NCBI RefSeq assembly: GCF_004322755.1
Contig: NZ_CP036401.1
Span: 6,138,001 to 6,202,000, forward strand
Source of the DNA: Pseudoduganella albidiflava
Lineage (GTDB): Bacteria > Pseudomonadota > Gammaproteobacteria > Burkholderiales > Burkholderiaceae_D
DNA length: 64,000 nt
Reading direction: 5' to 3'
Part shown: positions 34,659 to 44,022 of the stretch, in pieces
Position numbering within the stretch: the stretch's first letter is position 1
Layout: every line of letters begins with the position of its first letter
The notes under the pieces: generated by a model
Databases searched by the model: none
The model's input: only the letters and a program-made list of their open reading frames with translations
What the model was told of the DNA's origin: nothing
Program-made: the position numbers and the translations under genes

Positions 34659-34859
34659 ATGCCGCTTAGATAAGTCCACCCCAAATGCAAAGCCCGGGGT
34701 CAGACCCGGCGGGGTGAAGCAGGGGTTTCGCGAAGCATGCTTCGCGCCTGCGGAACGATGCTGGCATGCATGCCAGCATTCCTTCCTGACCCCAGCCCTT
34801 CGCTGTTGGGGTGAATGCATGTGCTTCCACGTATCGGGTAACGCTCAACTTAGCGGCGT
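34659..34859. repeat. Modular palindromic intergenic element, copy 2 (long form, arms reversed)
   Basis: Outer ends ATGCCGCTTAG and CTTAGCGGC are inverted. Inside: arm B, GGGGTCAGACCC, the core, TGACCCC, arm A. Relative to copy 1 the arms are swapped while the core keeps its strand orientation. The core palindromes are at 34729-34746 (identical to copy 1) and 34760-34777, where GCTGGC...GCCAGC replaces GCCGGC...GCCGGC, a compensatory pair change. It fills the gap before the queC terminator; no gene seen. Confidence 0.85.
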
Positions 34860-34914
34860 TACCGTCTGAGACCGGCTTGTGTAAGAAAGCCAAAAACGCA
34901 GCAAGTAAAAACAG

Positions 34915-34940
34915 AAAGGGCCGCAAGCGCGGCCCTTTTC
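34915..34940 (-). terminator. Intrinsic terminator of queC (possibly bidirectional)
   Basis: The stem GGGCCGC, a 4-nt loop, GCGGCCC, close to the queC stop. Leftward it is followed by TTTCTGTTTTT; rightward by TTTTCATTTT. Confidence 0.8.
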
Positions 34941-34943
34941 ATT

Positions 34944-35654
34944 TTATGCAGCCTTCCCGGCCACGTAGTTCTGGTAGCCCCGCGCCCGCAGCGCGCAGGC
35001 CGGGCACTCGCCGCAACCGTAGCCCCAGTCGTGCAGGGCGCCCCGCTCGCCCTTGTAGCAGGTGTGCGTATCGGCGCGGATCAGGTCGACCAGCGGCTGG
35101 CCGCCGAGGTTTTCGGCCAGTTCCCAGGTTTGCGCCTTGTCCAGCCACATCAGCGGTGTTTCCACCTTGCTGCGCGTATCCATGCCCAGGTTCAGCGCCA
35201 CCTGCAGCGCCTTCATCGTGTCGTCGCGGCAGTCCGGGTAGCCGGAGAAATCGGTTTCGCACATGCCGCCCACCAGCACGTTCATGCCGCGCCGGTAGGC
35301 CAGCGTGGCCGCCACCATCATGAACATCAGGTTGCGGCCGGGGACGAAGGTATTCGGCAGGCCGTTGGCCTGCATGGTGATCTCGATCTCCTCCGTCATC
35401 GCCGTGTGCGACAGCTGGGAAATCAGCCCCAGATCGATCATGTGGTCCTCGCCCAGCCTGGCGTCCCAGTCGGGCCGCAGCACGCGCAGCTTCGCCAGCA
35501 ATTGCGGACGCATCGCCAGCTCGATCGCGTGGCGCTGGCCATAGTCGAAGCCGATCGTCTCGACCCGTTCGTAGCGGTCCAGCGCCCAGGCCAGGCAGGT
35601 GGTGGAATCCTGTCCGCCGGAGAACAGCACCAGGGCGGCATCGCGTGTCATCAT
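34944..35654 (-). CDS. queC: 7-cyano-7-deazaguanine synthase QueC
   Basis: Converts 7-carboxy-7-deazaguanine to preQ0 with ATP and ammonia, in queuosine biosynthesis. 236 residues. The PP-loop SGGQDST is at residues 12-18; [10 protein letters not shown] and [16 protein letters not shown] are family signatures; the zinc-binding cysteines are CYKG and CGECPAC near the C-terminus. The gene is alone here: queD/queE are not adjacent, and I see no preQ1 riboswitch in the 174-bp divergent gap to tamA (35655-35828). Confidence 0.95.
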   Translation of the reverse strand: MMTRDAALVLFSGGQDSTTCLAWALDRYERVETIGFDYGQRHAIELAMRPQLLAKLRVLRPDWDARLGEDHMIDLGLISQLSHTAMTEEIEITMQANGLPNTFVPGRNLMFMMVAATLAYRRGMNVLVGGMCETDFSGYPDCRDDTMKALQVALNLGMDTRSKVETPLMWLDKAQTWELAENLGGQPLVDLIRADTHTCYKGERGALHDWGYGCGECPACALRARGYQNYVAGKAA

Positions 35655-35828
35655 CGCATCCTCGTCAAAACAACTCGAAACAAACTTTTAAAAAAACTCG
35701 AACAACAAACCCGAAACCTGAATCTTATTAGTACGCCATCTTTTTTACCAATCCGGTAACATCGCGCCGATAACAATCACATCGTCCACCGGGGATCACG
35801 AATTTTGGCACAACTCGTCACAAATGTA

Positions 35829-37622
35829 ATGCGGCTGGCCTGCGTGGTGGTGCTGGCGGCGCCGCTGGCGCTCCATGCGGCGGAGGGGCTGCAGTACAAC
35901 GTCCGGATCAACGCCCCAGGCGACCTCGACGATCTGCTTGAAGAAAACCTCGATCTCCTGAAGTACCGCGGCAATCCCCGTACCGACATCGAACAGCTGC
36001 GCCGCATGGTGCGCACGGCGCCGGCGCAGGCCAACACGCTGCTCGCCACCGAAGGCTACTACTCGCCCACCGTCAACGTGCGGCTGGACGAGAGCGGCAC
36101 GTCGCCGCAGGTGACCGTCGACGTGACGCCCGGCGATCCGGTGCTGGTGGGCGCCGTTGAAATCGTGCTGAACGGCTTTGCCTCCAATCCGGAATCGCCG
36201 TTCGACAAGGAAGCGCTGAAAGCCAGCTGGCCTTTGGCGGAGGGCCAGGTATTCCGCCAGGCGGACTGGGAAGGCGCCAAACGCGCGATCCTGCGCGCCG
36301 TGGTGCAGACCCGCTACCCGCGCGCGCAGATGACGGAAAGCGTGGCCACCGTCGACCCCGACACCAAGCGCGCATTGCTGCGCGTGGCGCTGGACAGCGG
36401 CCCCGAGATGCGCTTCGGCGCCATCCGGATCGAAGGCCTGAAGCGCTATCCGGAAGAGATCATCCTGAACCTCAACAAGATCAAGCCGGGCGACTTGTAC
36501 AGCGAAGCGGAATTGCAGGCGTTCCAGTCGAAGCTGCAGGACACCGGCTACTTCTCGTACGTGGAAGTGACGGCGGACCTGAACACCCTGATCGGCGAAC
36601 GGCAGGAAGCGCAGGCCGAACAGAGCGCCGGCGCGCCGCAGCCGGCCACGCTGCCGCCGGTGCCGCTGCTGGTGCACGTGGTGGAAAACAAGCGCAAGAA
36701 CGCCAGCGTGGGTATCGGCTTTTCCACCAACACAGGCGGCCGCGCCTCGGTTGCCTACGACGACCTGGCCGTGTGGGGCCTGCGCCTGAAAAGCGCGCTG
36801 ACGGTGGAACAGAAGAAGCAGTCGGCACGCGGCGACTTCTACTTCCCCACCACGGCCGATGGCTACAACGACAGCTTCGGCGCCGCGCTGGAGCGCAACG
36901 ACATCGAAGGCGAAGTCACGCGCACCGCCTCGGTCTACGCCAAGCGGGCCTGGGGCACGCCGCTGCTGGAACGCAGCATCTCGGCCGAGTACCTGAACGA
37001 GAGCCGCACGATCGCCGGGGCGACATCGGAAACGTCATCGACCCATGCGATGAGCCTGCCGATCACCTATGCCGTCACGTGGCGCAAGCTGGATAACCTG
37101 GTCTTCCCCACCCGGGGCTATGTGCTGAACGCCACGGCCGGCGGCGCGCTGCTGCCGATCCTCACCGACGAGAAATTCATCCGCGTCACGGCGCGCGGCA
37201 TCACCTACCGGCCCATCGATCCGAAAAACCTGCTGATCTTCCGCGGCGAGATCGGCGCGCTGCGCTCGGGCAGCAAGGAAGGCGTGCCGGCCACCTACCT
37301 GTTCCGCGCCGGCGGCGACAATTCGGTGCGCGGCTATGCCTACCAAGAGCTGGGCGTGCAGGAAGGCGATGCCACCGTGGGCGGCCGCTACCTGGCCACC
37401 GCCAGCGCCGAATACCAGTACTGGTTCCGCCCCACCTGGGGCGCCGCGGTGTTCTACGATGCCGGCAACGCCGCCGATTCGCTGTCGGAGATCCATCCGA
37501 AATCGGGCTACGGCGTCGGTGCCCGCTACAAGAGCCCGGTGGGTCCGATCAATGTCGACGTGGCCTTCGGCCACGCGACGCGCAAGGCGCGCCTGCACTT
37601 CTCACTGGGATTCACGTTCTGA
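35829..37622 (+). CDS. tamA: Translocation and assembly module outer-membrane protein TamA
   Basis: A BamA/Omp85-family protein of 597 residues: signal peptide (about 1-17, ending ALHAAE), POTRA domains (about 20-280; GYYSPTVNVRLDE, FGAIRIEGLKRYPEEIILN) and a 16-strand barrel ending FSLGFTF with FRAGGDNSVRGYAYQELG (the VRGY/F lid-lock motif). With TamB it helps insert autotransporters and move phospholipids to the outer membrane. ATG 35829 fits the signal peptide better than the TTG 24 bp earlier. The stop overlaps the tamB start by one base (TGATG). Confidence 0.93.
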   Translation: MRLACVVVLAAPLALHAAEGLQYNVRINAPGDLDDLLEENLDLLKYRGNPRTDIEQLRRMVRTAPAQANTLLATEGYYSPTVNVRLDESGTSPQVTVDVTPGDPVLVGAVEIVLNGFASNPESPFDKEALKASWPLAEGQVFRQADWEGAKRAILRAVVQTRYPRAQMTESVATVDPDTKRALLRVALDSGPEMRFGAIRIEGLKRYPEEIILNLNKIKPGDLYSEAELQAFQSKLQDTGYFSYVEVTADLNTLIGERQEAQAEQSAGAPQPATLPPVPLLVHVVENKRKNASVGIGFSTNTGGRASVAYDDLAVWGLRLKSALTVEQKKQSARGDFYFPTTADGYNDSFGAALERNDIEGEVTRTASVYAKRAWGTPLLERSISAEYLNESRTIAGATSETSSTHAMSLPITYAVTWRKLDNLVFPTRGYVLNATAGGALLPILTDEKFIRVTARGITYRPIDPKNLLIFRGEIGALRSGSKEGVPATYLFRAGGDNSVRGYAYQELGVQEGDATVGGRYLATASAEYQYWFRPTWGAAVFYDAGNAADSLSEIHPKSGYGVGARYKSPVGPINVDVAFGHATRKARLHFSLGFTF

Positions 37623-40600
37623 TGGCCGACGATACCAACACCCCCGACACCCCGGCCGGCCAGGATGGCGACAACGCGCCCCTGCCGCGCAAGGAGCGCC
37701 GCTGGCTGCGCCGCACGCTGATCGGCACCGGCATCACGGTCGTCGTCCTGGGCGGCGCGATCTGGCTGCTGGGCCGGGAAACCACGCTGCAGCAGATCGC
37801 CGAGCGCGTGGCGCGGGCCAGCGGCGGCGCGATCACGATCACCGGCGTTACCGGTTCGCTGTACAACCACATGCACATCGGCCGCGTGGTCTACAAGGGC
37901 AAGACCAGCACGATCACGGCCGACAATATCGACATCGACTGGTCGCCGCTGCAGTTCTTCTCGTCCGGCATCGAGATCAGCGAGCTGCGCGTGCAGTCGG
38001 TGCTGATGCAGACCACCGCCGAGGACGACGAGCCGCTGACCGTTCCCGCCACGCTCGCGCCGCCGTTCCGCATCTCGGTCGGCGACGCGCGGCTGCTGAA
38101 GCTGACCATGGTGGGCCTGACCGGCACCCGCAACGAAGTCACCGATATCCGCGCCAGGCTGTATGGCGACAAGACGCAATGGCAGCTCACCAGCGCCAGC
38201 GCCATCACGCCGATCGGCCGCGTGGCCGCGGATGGCACGATCGGCGCGCAAAAACCGTTCAAGCTGCAGGCCAAGGCCGCGCTGACCGAGGTGCACATCG
38301 CTCCGGGGCAGCCTTCCGCGCAGCTGGCGGTGGCCGCCACCGGCAACCTGTCGCTGATGACGCTGGGGATCAAGGGCACCTCGCCGAATGCCAACGGCGA
38401 CGGCACGGTCACGCTGGTGCCCTTCGAGAAGATCCCTCTGCGCGCGGCGGATATCCGCGCCTACGGCGTCGATCCCTCGCGCTTCCAGTCGGCGTGGCCA
38501 AAGGCCAGCCTGGACCTGCGCGTGAAGGCCGACATCGGCACGCGGCAGCAGGTGAGCGGCGTGCTGGAACTGGTCAACACGGCCGCGCCCGGCCCGATCG
38601 ACCAGCAACTGCTGCCGCTGAAGGCGGTCACGGCGCGCCTGGGCGGCAACCTCACGGTGGCCACGCTGGACAAGCTGCTGATCGACCTGGGCAACGCCGG
38701 CCGCTTCACCGGCACCGGCCGCGTCGAGCGCACCGGGCCGGACGGCGGCATCGAAACGGCCGATATCCGGCTGCACACGGACCGCATCGACCTGCGCCAC
38801 ATCCACGGCGCCGCCAACGCCACGGCGATCGCCGGCGACATCTCGGCGAAAAGTACCGGAAGCGGCACCGGCACCGTGCAGACCTTCGACGTGGCGCTGG
38901 CCGAAAAGAACATGCGCCTGGATGCCCATGCGAACCTGAAGGACACGCTGGTGACGATCGAGCGCGCCCGGCTGCAGGCCGGCCGCGGTAGCATCGGCGT
39001 GACGGGCCAGGCCAGCCTGGCCGGCGACCGCGCCTTCAAGGCGGCGGCCACGGTGGACCACTTCGACCCCGCCGCGCTGGGCAACTTCCCGAAGGCGGAC
39101 CTGAACGCCGTCGCCAACGTGGCCGGCAAGCTGGTGCCGGAACCGAACGCCGCTGTCGGCTTCACGATCCGGCCATCGACCTTCGCCGGCCAGAAGCTGT
39201 CCGGCAGCGGCAAGCTGAATGCCGATGCGCGGCACCTGACGAACATTGCTGCCAGCGTGGCGATGGGCAGCAACACCATCGAGGCGCGCGGCGACTTCGG
39301 CCTGCCGGCGGAGAAACTGAACTGGAAGGTCGACGCGAAAGACCTGGCGGCACTGCGCGGCGACCTGGCCGGCTCGGTCGCCGGCAGCGGCGTTGCCACC
39401 GGCGGCTATGCCGCGCCGCGCACCAGCTTCGATGTCGAGGCGCGCGGCATCGGCCTCACCGGCGCGAAAGTGCGCGCGCTGGACAGCGTGATCCGCGCCT
39501 CCGGCCAGTTCGCGCTGGCCGGCAAGGACAAGTCGCCGGAAGTCACCCTGTCCGGCAGCGCGCGGCGCGTGAACCCGGCCGCCTTCGCCGCATCCGCGCC
39601 GGCGGGCAACCTGAACGCCACGTTCTCCGGCAATGCGCGCCTGGCGGCCGACTGGCGCGCCAACATGAACCTGGACGTCGCGCCATCGACGCTGGTCGAC
39701 GCGCCGCTGACCGGCCACGCGAAACTGACGGCCGATCACCGCCACGTGGACAATGCCGACGTGGACCTGCGCCTGGGCCCGAACAGCCTGCAGGCCAAGG
39801 GGGCGTTCGGCGCCCCGGCGGACCGGCTGAACTGGAAACTCGATGCGCCCCAGCTTTCCAGCCTGGGCGCCGGTTTCGGCGGCGTGCTGCGCGGTACCGG
39901 CACGCTGGGCGGCACCATGCAGAAACCCACGCTGTCGTTCGGCATCGAAGGCAACTCGCTGCGGCTGATGACGCAGCACCAGGTGCGCGCCATCAAGGCC
40001 ACCGGCACGCTCGGCAATGTCGATGCGCTGGTGGCGGACGTGAACGTGACCGGCTACAGCTCGCCGGCGATCTCGATCGACCGCGCCCGCCTGCAATCGA
40101 GCGGCACCGGCGCGGCGCACTCCATCGCCCTGTCCGCCGCGAATCCGGACTTCGACGCGGCGCTGCGCATCAAGGGCGGCTGGGCCAACGACACGTGGAC
40201 CGGCACCATCGACACGCTGCAGAACCGTGGCCGCTTCGCGCTGACCCTGCAAGCGCCTGCCCCGCTGACCATCGCGGCGCCGAAAGGCAGCGGCGTGGCG
40301 GGCCTGGCGAAACCGGAGCGCATCGCGTTATCCAGTGCCGTGATCGGCCTGCCGGAAGGCAGCCTGCGCGTGGAAAACCTGGAAAAGAATGGGCCACGCT
40401 GGCGCAGCCGCGGCACGGCGGCCGGCGTGCCGGCCACGTACCTCGCGCAACTGTCCGATGCCTGGCGCGGCCGCGTCGTCAGCGACCTGACGCTGGGCGC
40501 CAACTGGGGCCTCGACATGACGCTGCCTGCTGGTGGCGCCGGCGCTACTCCTTCGGCTCCTGCCCTCAATGGCGCGGTGCGCGTATTCCGCGAAAAAGGC

Positions 40601-42073
40601 GACATCACCGTGACCGGCGGTGCCGCGCCGCTGCCGCTCGGGCTGTCGCAATTGCAGGCCGGCGTCAACGTCTCGGGCAATACGCTGAAGGTGCAGGCCG
40701 GCATGGTCGGCACCCGCGCCGGCCGTATCGCGCTGGACGCCACGGCCCAGCTGCGCGACGGCCGCATCCCCGGCGACAGCCCGCTGGCCGTGACGGCCAG
40801 CGTGGACGTGCCGTCGATCGCCTGGATGTCGCCGCTGACCGGCGTGGAAGGCCTGGAGCTGGAAGGCGCGCTGAAGGCCGCGATCGCCGGCAGCGGCACC
40901 GTGGCCAATCCGGCCTTGAACGGGGAAGTATCGGGCAACGGCCTCGTGATCAACCTGGCCGACCAGGGCGTCCGCCTGCGCAATGGCCAGTTGCAGGCGC
41001 GCGTGGAAGGCGACCGGCTGACCTTGCAGAAGCTGCACCTGGAAGGCCGCACCGGCCGTGCCGATGCGGAAGGCTGGGCGCGCCTGGCCGGCAATGAAAT
41101 GACGATGAACCTGAAGCTGACGGCCGACAAGCTCGAAGCACTGTCCCGCCCGGACCGCACGCTGGTGCTGTCCGGCTCCAGCGAGGTGATACGCGACGCG
41201 AAGCGCTTCCAGCTGAACGGCAAGTTCCGCGCCGACCGGGCCGACATCGAACTGCCCGACGAGAATTCGCCGACCATCAGCGACGACGTGGTGATCCTCG
41301 GCCGCACCAAGCCCACGATCAAGGAAACCGCGCAGGCGATGCCGCTGAACGTGGACCTGGAAGCGGACCTGGGCAAGGATTTCCGCCTGAAGGGCAAGGG
41401 CCTCGATGCCTACCTGGAAGGCGGCGTGCACGTGCGGGTCGCCGACCGGCGCGCGCCGCGCATCAATGGCAGCATCCGGGTTGCCAGCGGCACTTATGCG
41501 GCCTATGGCCAGAAGCTGGCGATCGAGCGCGGCGTGATCAACTTCACGGGCGCCTACGACAACCCCGGCCTGAACATCCTCGCCGTGCGCAAGCGCCCGG
41601 AAGGCTCCGAACTGTCCGACACCAACGTGGAAGCCGGTGTCGAAGTGCGCGGCACGGCGCTGGCACCCACCGCGCGGCTGGTCTCCACGCCTTCCGTGCC
41701 GGACAGCGAGAAGCTGTCCTGGCTGGTACTGGGGCATGGCATGGACGACATGCAGGGCAACGAGATGGGCCTGCTCGGCACCGCCGCCGGCGCGCTGTTC
41801 GGCGGCAAGGGCGGCGGCAGCTTCGCCAACAAGATCGGGCTGGACGAACTGGGCGTCTCGCAGGGCAGCGGCAATGCCACGGGGCTGGAAAACACCGTGG
41901 TCACGGTCGGCAAGAAACTGTCCTCGCGCGCCTACCTGGGCTTCGAGCAGGGCGCCGGCAGCGCCACCTCGCTGGTCAAGCTGCGTTACAAGCTGAACCA
42001 GCGGATCACCCTGCAGTTCCAGACCGGCACGAACAACGCGCTGGATGTGCTGTACACGTGGGCGTTCGATTGA
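37622..42073 (+). CDS. tamB: Translocation and assembly module inner-membrane protein TamB
   Basis: 1483 residues, an AsmA-like/DUF490 protein. One N-terminal membrane anchor (about 36-56), a very long repetitive beta-helical periplasmic part that bridges the envelope as a lipid-conducting groove, and the conserved C-terminal DUF490 region (about 1150-1483; RAPRINGSIRVASGTYAAYGQ, VINFTGAYDNPGLNI, LSWLVLGHGMDD). It partners TamA and is cotranslated with it by a one-base overlap. Confidence 0.94.
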   Translation: MADDTNTPDTPAGQDGDNAPLPRKERRWLRRTLIGTGITVVVLGGAIWLLGRETTLQQIAERVARASGGAITITGVTGSLYNHMHIGRVVYKGKTSTITADNIDIDWSPLQFFSSGIEISELRVQSVLMQTTAEDDEPLTVPATLAPPFRISVGDARLLKLTMVGLTGTRNEVTDIRARLYGDKTQWQLTSASAITPIGRVAADGTIGAQKPFKLQAKAALTEVHIAPGQPSAQLAVAATGNLSLMTLGIKGTSPNANGDGTVTLVPFEKIPLRAADIRAYGVDPSRFQSAWPKASLDLRVKADIGTRQQVSGVLELVNTAAPGPIDQQLLPLKAVTARLGGNLTVATLDKLLIDLGNAGRFTGTGRVERTGPDGGIETADIRLHTDRIDLRHIHGAANATAIAGDISAKSTGSGTGTVQTFDVALAEKNMRLDAHANLKDTLVTIERARLQAGRGSIGVTGQASLAGDRAFKAAATVDHFDPAALGNFPKADLNAVANVAGKLVPEPNAAVGFTIRPSTFAGQKLSGSGKLNADARHLTNIAASVAMGSNTIEARGDFGLPAEKLNWKVDAKDLAALRGDLAGSVAGSGVATGGYAAPRTSFDVEARGIGLTGAKVRALDSVIRASGQFALAGKDKSPEVTLSGSARRVNPAAFAASAPAGNLNATFSGNARLAADWRANMNLDVAPSTLVDAPLTGHAKLTADHRHVDNADVDLRLGPNSLQAKGAFGAPADRLNWKLDAPQLSSLGAGFGGVLRGTGTLGGTMQKPTLSFGIEGNSLRLMTQHQVRAIKATGTLGNVDALVADVNVTGYSSPAISIDRARLQSSGTGAAHSIALSAANPDFDAALRIKGGWANDTWTGTIDTLQNRGRFALTLQAPAPLTIAAPKGSGVAGLAKPERIALSSAVIGLPEGSLRVENLEKNGPRWRSRGTAAGVPATYLAQLSDAWRGRVVSDLTLGANWGLDMTLPAGGAGATPSAPALNGAVRVFREKGDITVTGGAAPLPLGLSQLQAGVNVSGNTLKVQAGMVGTRAGRIALDATAQLRDGRIPGDSPLAVTASVDVPSIAWMSPLTGVEGLELEGALKAAIAGSGTVANPALNGEVSGNGLVINLADQGVRLRNGQLQARVEGDRLTLQKLHLEGRTGRADAEGWARLAGNEMTMNLKLTADKLEALSRPDRTLVLSGSSEVIRDAKRFQLNGKFRADRADIELPDENSPTISDDVVILGRTKPTIKETAQAMPLNVDLEADLGKDFRLKGKGLDAYLEGGVHVRVADRRAPRINGSIRVASGTYAAYGQKLAIERGVINFTGAYDNPGLNILAVRKRPEGSELSDTNVEAGVEVRGTALAPTARLVSTPSVPDSEKLSWLVLGHGMDDMQGNEMGLLGTAAGALFGGKGGGSFANKIGLDELGVSQGSGNATGLENTVVTVGKKLSSRAYLGFEQGAGSATSLVKLRYKLNQRITLQFQTGTNNALDVLYTWAFD

Positions 42074-42108
42074 AGCGGGGGGTGGTGGAGCCACCGAATC
42101 TGGCACTA

Positions 42109-42256
42109 ATGTCGCTTAACTTAGCTAAGCCCACCCCAGGTGCAAGTTCCGGGGTCAGACCCGACGGGTCTGACCCCTGCCCTTCGCTGTTGGGGTGAAT
42201 GCATGCGCTTGCAATGTGTCTTGCAATGTGTCCTGTAACGCTTGACCAAGCGGCAT
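42109..42256. repeat. Modular palindromic intergenic element, copy 3 (short form)
   Basis: Arm B (CCACCCCAGGTGCAAGTTCC), GGGGTCAGACCC-GAC-GGGTCTGACCCC, arm A (CTTCGCTGTTGGGGTGAATG), with outer ends ATGTCGCTTAA and CCAAGCGGCAT inverted. The core present in copies 1 and 2 is absent: the two GGGTC palindrome halves are joined by only three bases. Located between tamB and the small gene at 42281. Confidence 0.85.
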
Positions 42257-42280
42257 CAGGTCTGACACCGTCAGCGCAAC

Positions 42281-42448
42281 CTACTCCGGATTCCGGTCCG
42301 GCACCGGATCGTCCTGCTCCACCGGCGCATCCGGGTGATGCGGGTGGTTCGGTTGCGGATCGGGCATCGGTTCGTCGACCGGTACCGGCAGGTCCGGTGC
42401 CCGGTGCGCGTGGATCGGCAGGGCCGAACGTTCCATGAATGGGTCCAT
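42281..42448 (-). CDS. Small Pro/Asp-rich protein, 55 residues
   Basis: MDPFMERSALPIHAHRAPDL followed by repeated Pro-Asp-Pro, His-Pro and Glu-Asp-Asp; 55 residues, no hydrophobic segment, probably disordered. Supported by an unusually good ribosome site: ACAGGAGGAATC directly before the ATG at 42448. The frame is open further upstream, but this site marks the start. No function can be assigned. Coding status rests on the ribosome site and the biased composition. Confidence 0.6.
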   Translation of the reverse strand: MDPFMERSALPIHAHRAPDLPVPVDEPMPDPQPNHPHHPDAPVEQDDPVPDRNPE

Positions 42449-42540
42449 GATTCCTCCTGTCGTCTGGACAATCACCGTACCACGCCCCCCGGAATCGCGC
42501 CGCAGCGTTACAATTTTGCTTTTCCCGACGATCTCTCTCC

Positions 42541-43065
42541 ATGCAACTGACCACACTGGCCCTGCTGATCCTGATCCCGCTGCTGATCTGGCGGGTCTAC
42601 CTGCGCCTGCGGCCATTCTTCGCCCGGCAGGAATCGCTGATGTGGAAGCACTGGACCGGAGCCGTGCTGTTCCCGCTGCTGCTGCTGGCGGCGGCGGTCT
42701 CGCTGCTGGCGGACGTGCTGGCCCTGTCGTCGCTGGGCGCGGGCGCGCTGGGCGGTGCCTGGCTGGGCTTTTTCACGCTGAAGAAAACCCGCTTCGAGAC
42801 GATCGGCCGGCGCTACTACTTCAAGCCCTACGAGCGCTTCGGCATCCTCGTCTGCATGCTGTTCGCCGCGCGCGTGCTGCAGATCGGCGTCGAACTGTAC
42901 ATGAACCGCCAGTCCGAATTCCCGCAAATGATCACCCGCGAAATGGTGCTGCACCACCCATTGTCCTGCGTCGCGTTCGGCCTGCTGGCCGGCTACCTCG
43001 CCACTTTTTCGATCGGCATGCTGCGCTGGCGCCGCGCACAGCCGCCACTGCCGGAGCTCGAATGA
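42541..43065 (+). CDS. Four-helix membrane protein of unknown function
   Basis: 174 residues with hydrophobic segments at about 4-20, 42-62, 65-80, 100-118 and 140-158 and basic loops (KKTRFETIGRRYYFKPYERF). No signal peptidase site. I do not recognise a characterised family; the pattern recalls small CcdC/DUF1453-like membrane proteins, but this is weak. Its stop overlaps the next start as ATGA, so the two form an operon. Confidence 0.78.
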   Translation: MQLTTLALLILIPLLIWRVYLRLRPFFARQESLMWKHWTGAVLFPLLLLAAAVSLLADVLALSSLGAGALGGAWLGFFTLKKTRFETIGRRYYFKPYERFGILVCMLFAARVLQIGVELYMNRQSEFPQMITREMVLHHPLSCVAFGLLAGYLATFSIGMLRWRRAQPPLPELE

Positions 43066-43982
43066 ATCCCCTGCTGTCCGATACCCTGCTGCCGAACGAG
43101 CCCCGCATCGCCGACCCGCTCCAGCACACCCTGACCGAACGTTTCCTGCTGCCGGCGCTGCCGGGCCTGCGGGCCCTGCTGGAAGAACTGCGCGCCCGGG
43201 TCGACCCGGTGCTGTCCGCGCGCGTGCCCGCCAGGCTGGGCCAGCCCTACCCGCGCAGCCAGGGACTGCACATCACCCAGGCGGTGCACGAGGCGATACG
43301 CCGGGTCGACGCCGGCACCCTGCCGCCCCGCGCCGCCGACGGTTTCGCGGCGCTGGCCGCCTTCCACGCCCATGGCGGCAGCCTGCGCCATGTGTGGGGC
43401 GCGCTGCGCGGCACGCACTTCCACCATGCATTCCTGTTCGGCACCTTGCTGGTCGACGTGGCGGCCGACGCGATCGCCGGCGGCGGTGGCAAGGTCGGCA
43501 TCGTGCCGTTCCGCCAGGCGCGCTTCACGCCGGTGCGCGACCACCGCCATTACGCGCTGCTGGCCAGGAGCGCCTTGCACGCCACGGTGTACCCGAACCA
43601 CGTGCTGCCGACAGCAGCGCCGTATGCGCCGCTGATCGTGCTGGTGCCGGGCGGCTCGGTGCGGATCGAATCCGATGCCGCCTACATGCATGAACTGGCG
43701 CTGGCGAGCGGCTTCACGTCGAGCGCGGAAGCGCTGAAAGGCCCGGCCATGCCGCCCGACCTGTTCCGCCTGATCGCCGACACGCTGGGCAAGGCGGACA
43801 TCGCCACGGCCGCCGACACGGTGCAGGGCCAGCGCGACGGCCTGGCCCTGTGCGCACGCTATCGCGACGGGCACCGCCGCGCGGGCGACCTGGGCCACGT
43901 GCGCGCGCTCGAATTGCTGGGCAAGGCGAACAGCCTGCTGGCCACGCTGCAGGTCGCCGTCTCGCAGCAGCGCGCCGCCTGA
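43062..43982 (+). CDS. Uncharacterised 306-residue protein
   Basis: Starts at ATG 43062, overlapping the preceding stop. Soluble, with an Arg/Leu-rich helical N-terminal third (LTERFLLPALPGLRALLEEL), a His-rich centre (GTHFHHAFLFGTLLVDVAAD; FTPVRDHRHYALLARSALHA; VYPNHVLPTAAPY) and a helical C-terminal part. The clustered His/Asp residues could bind a metal, but no known motif is matched. Function unknown; context gives only linkage to the membrane protein upstream. Confidence 0.75.
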   Translation: MNPLLSDTLLPNEPRIADPLQHTLTERFLLPALPGLRALLEELRARVDPVLSARVPARLGQPYPRSQGLHITQAVHEAIRRVDAGTLPPRAADGFAALAAFHAHGGSLRHVWGALRGTHFHHAFLFGTLLVDVAADAIAGGGGKVGIVPFRQARFTPVRDHRHYALLARSALHATVYPNHVLPTAAPYAPLIVLVPGGSVRIESDAAYMHELALASGFTSSAEALKGPAMPPDLFRLIADTLGKADIATAADTVQGQRDGLALCARYRDGHRRAGDLGHVRALELLGKANSLLATLQVAVSQQRAA

Positions 43983-44022
43983 CGATCGCCGCGCAAGCGG
44001 TCGGCCGCTTCCCGCCGCGCCG

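Noticed and set aside
35655..35828. PreQ1 riboswitch before queC
   Set aside because: The gap is A/C-rich on this strand and I could not find the short hairpin plus A-rich tail of a preQ1 aptamer next to the queC ribosome site.
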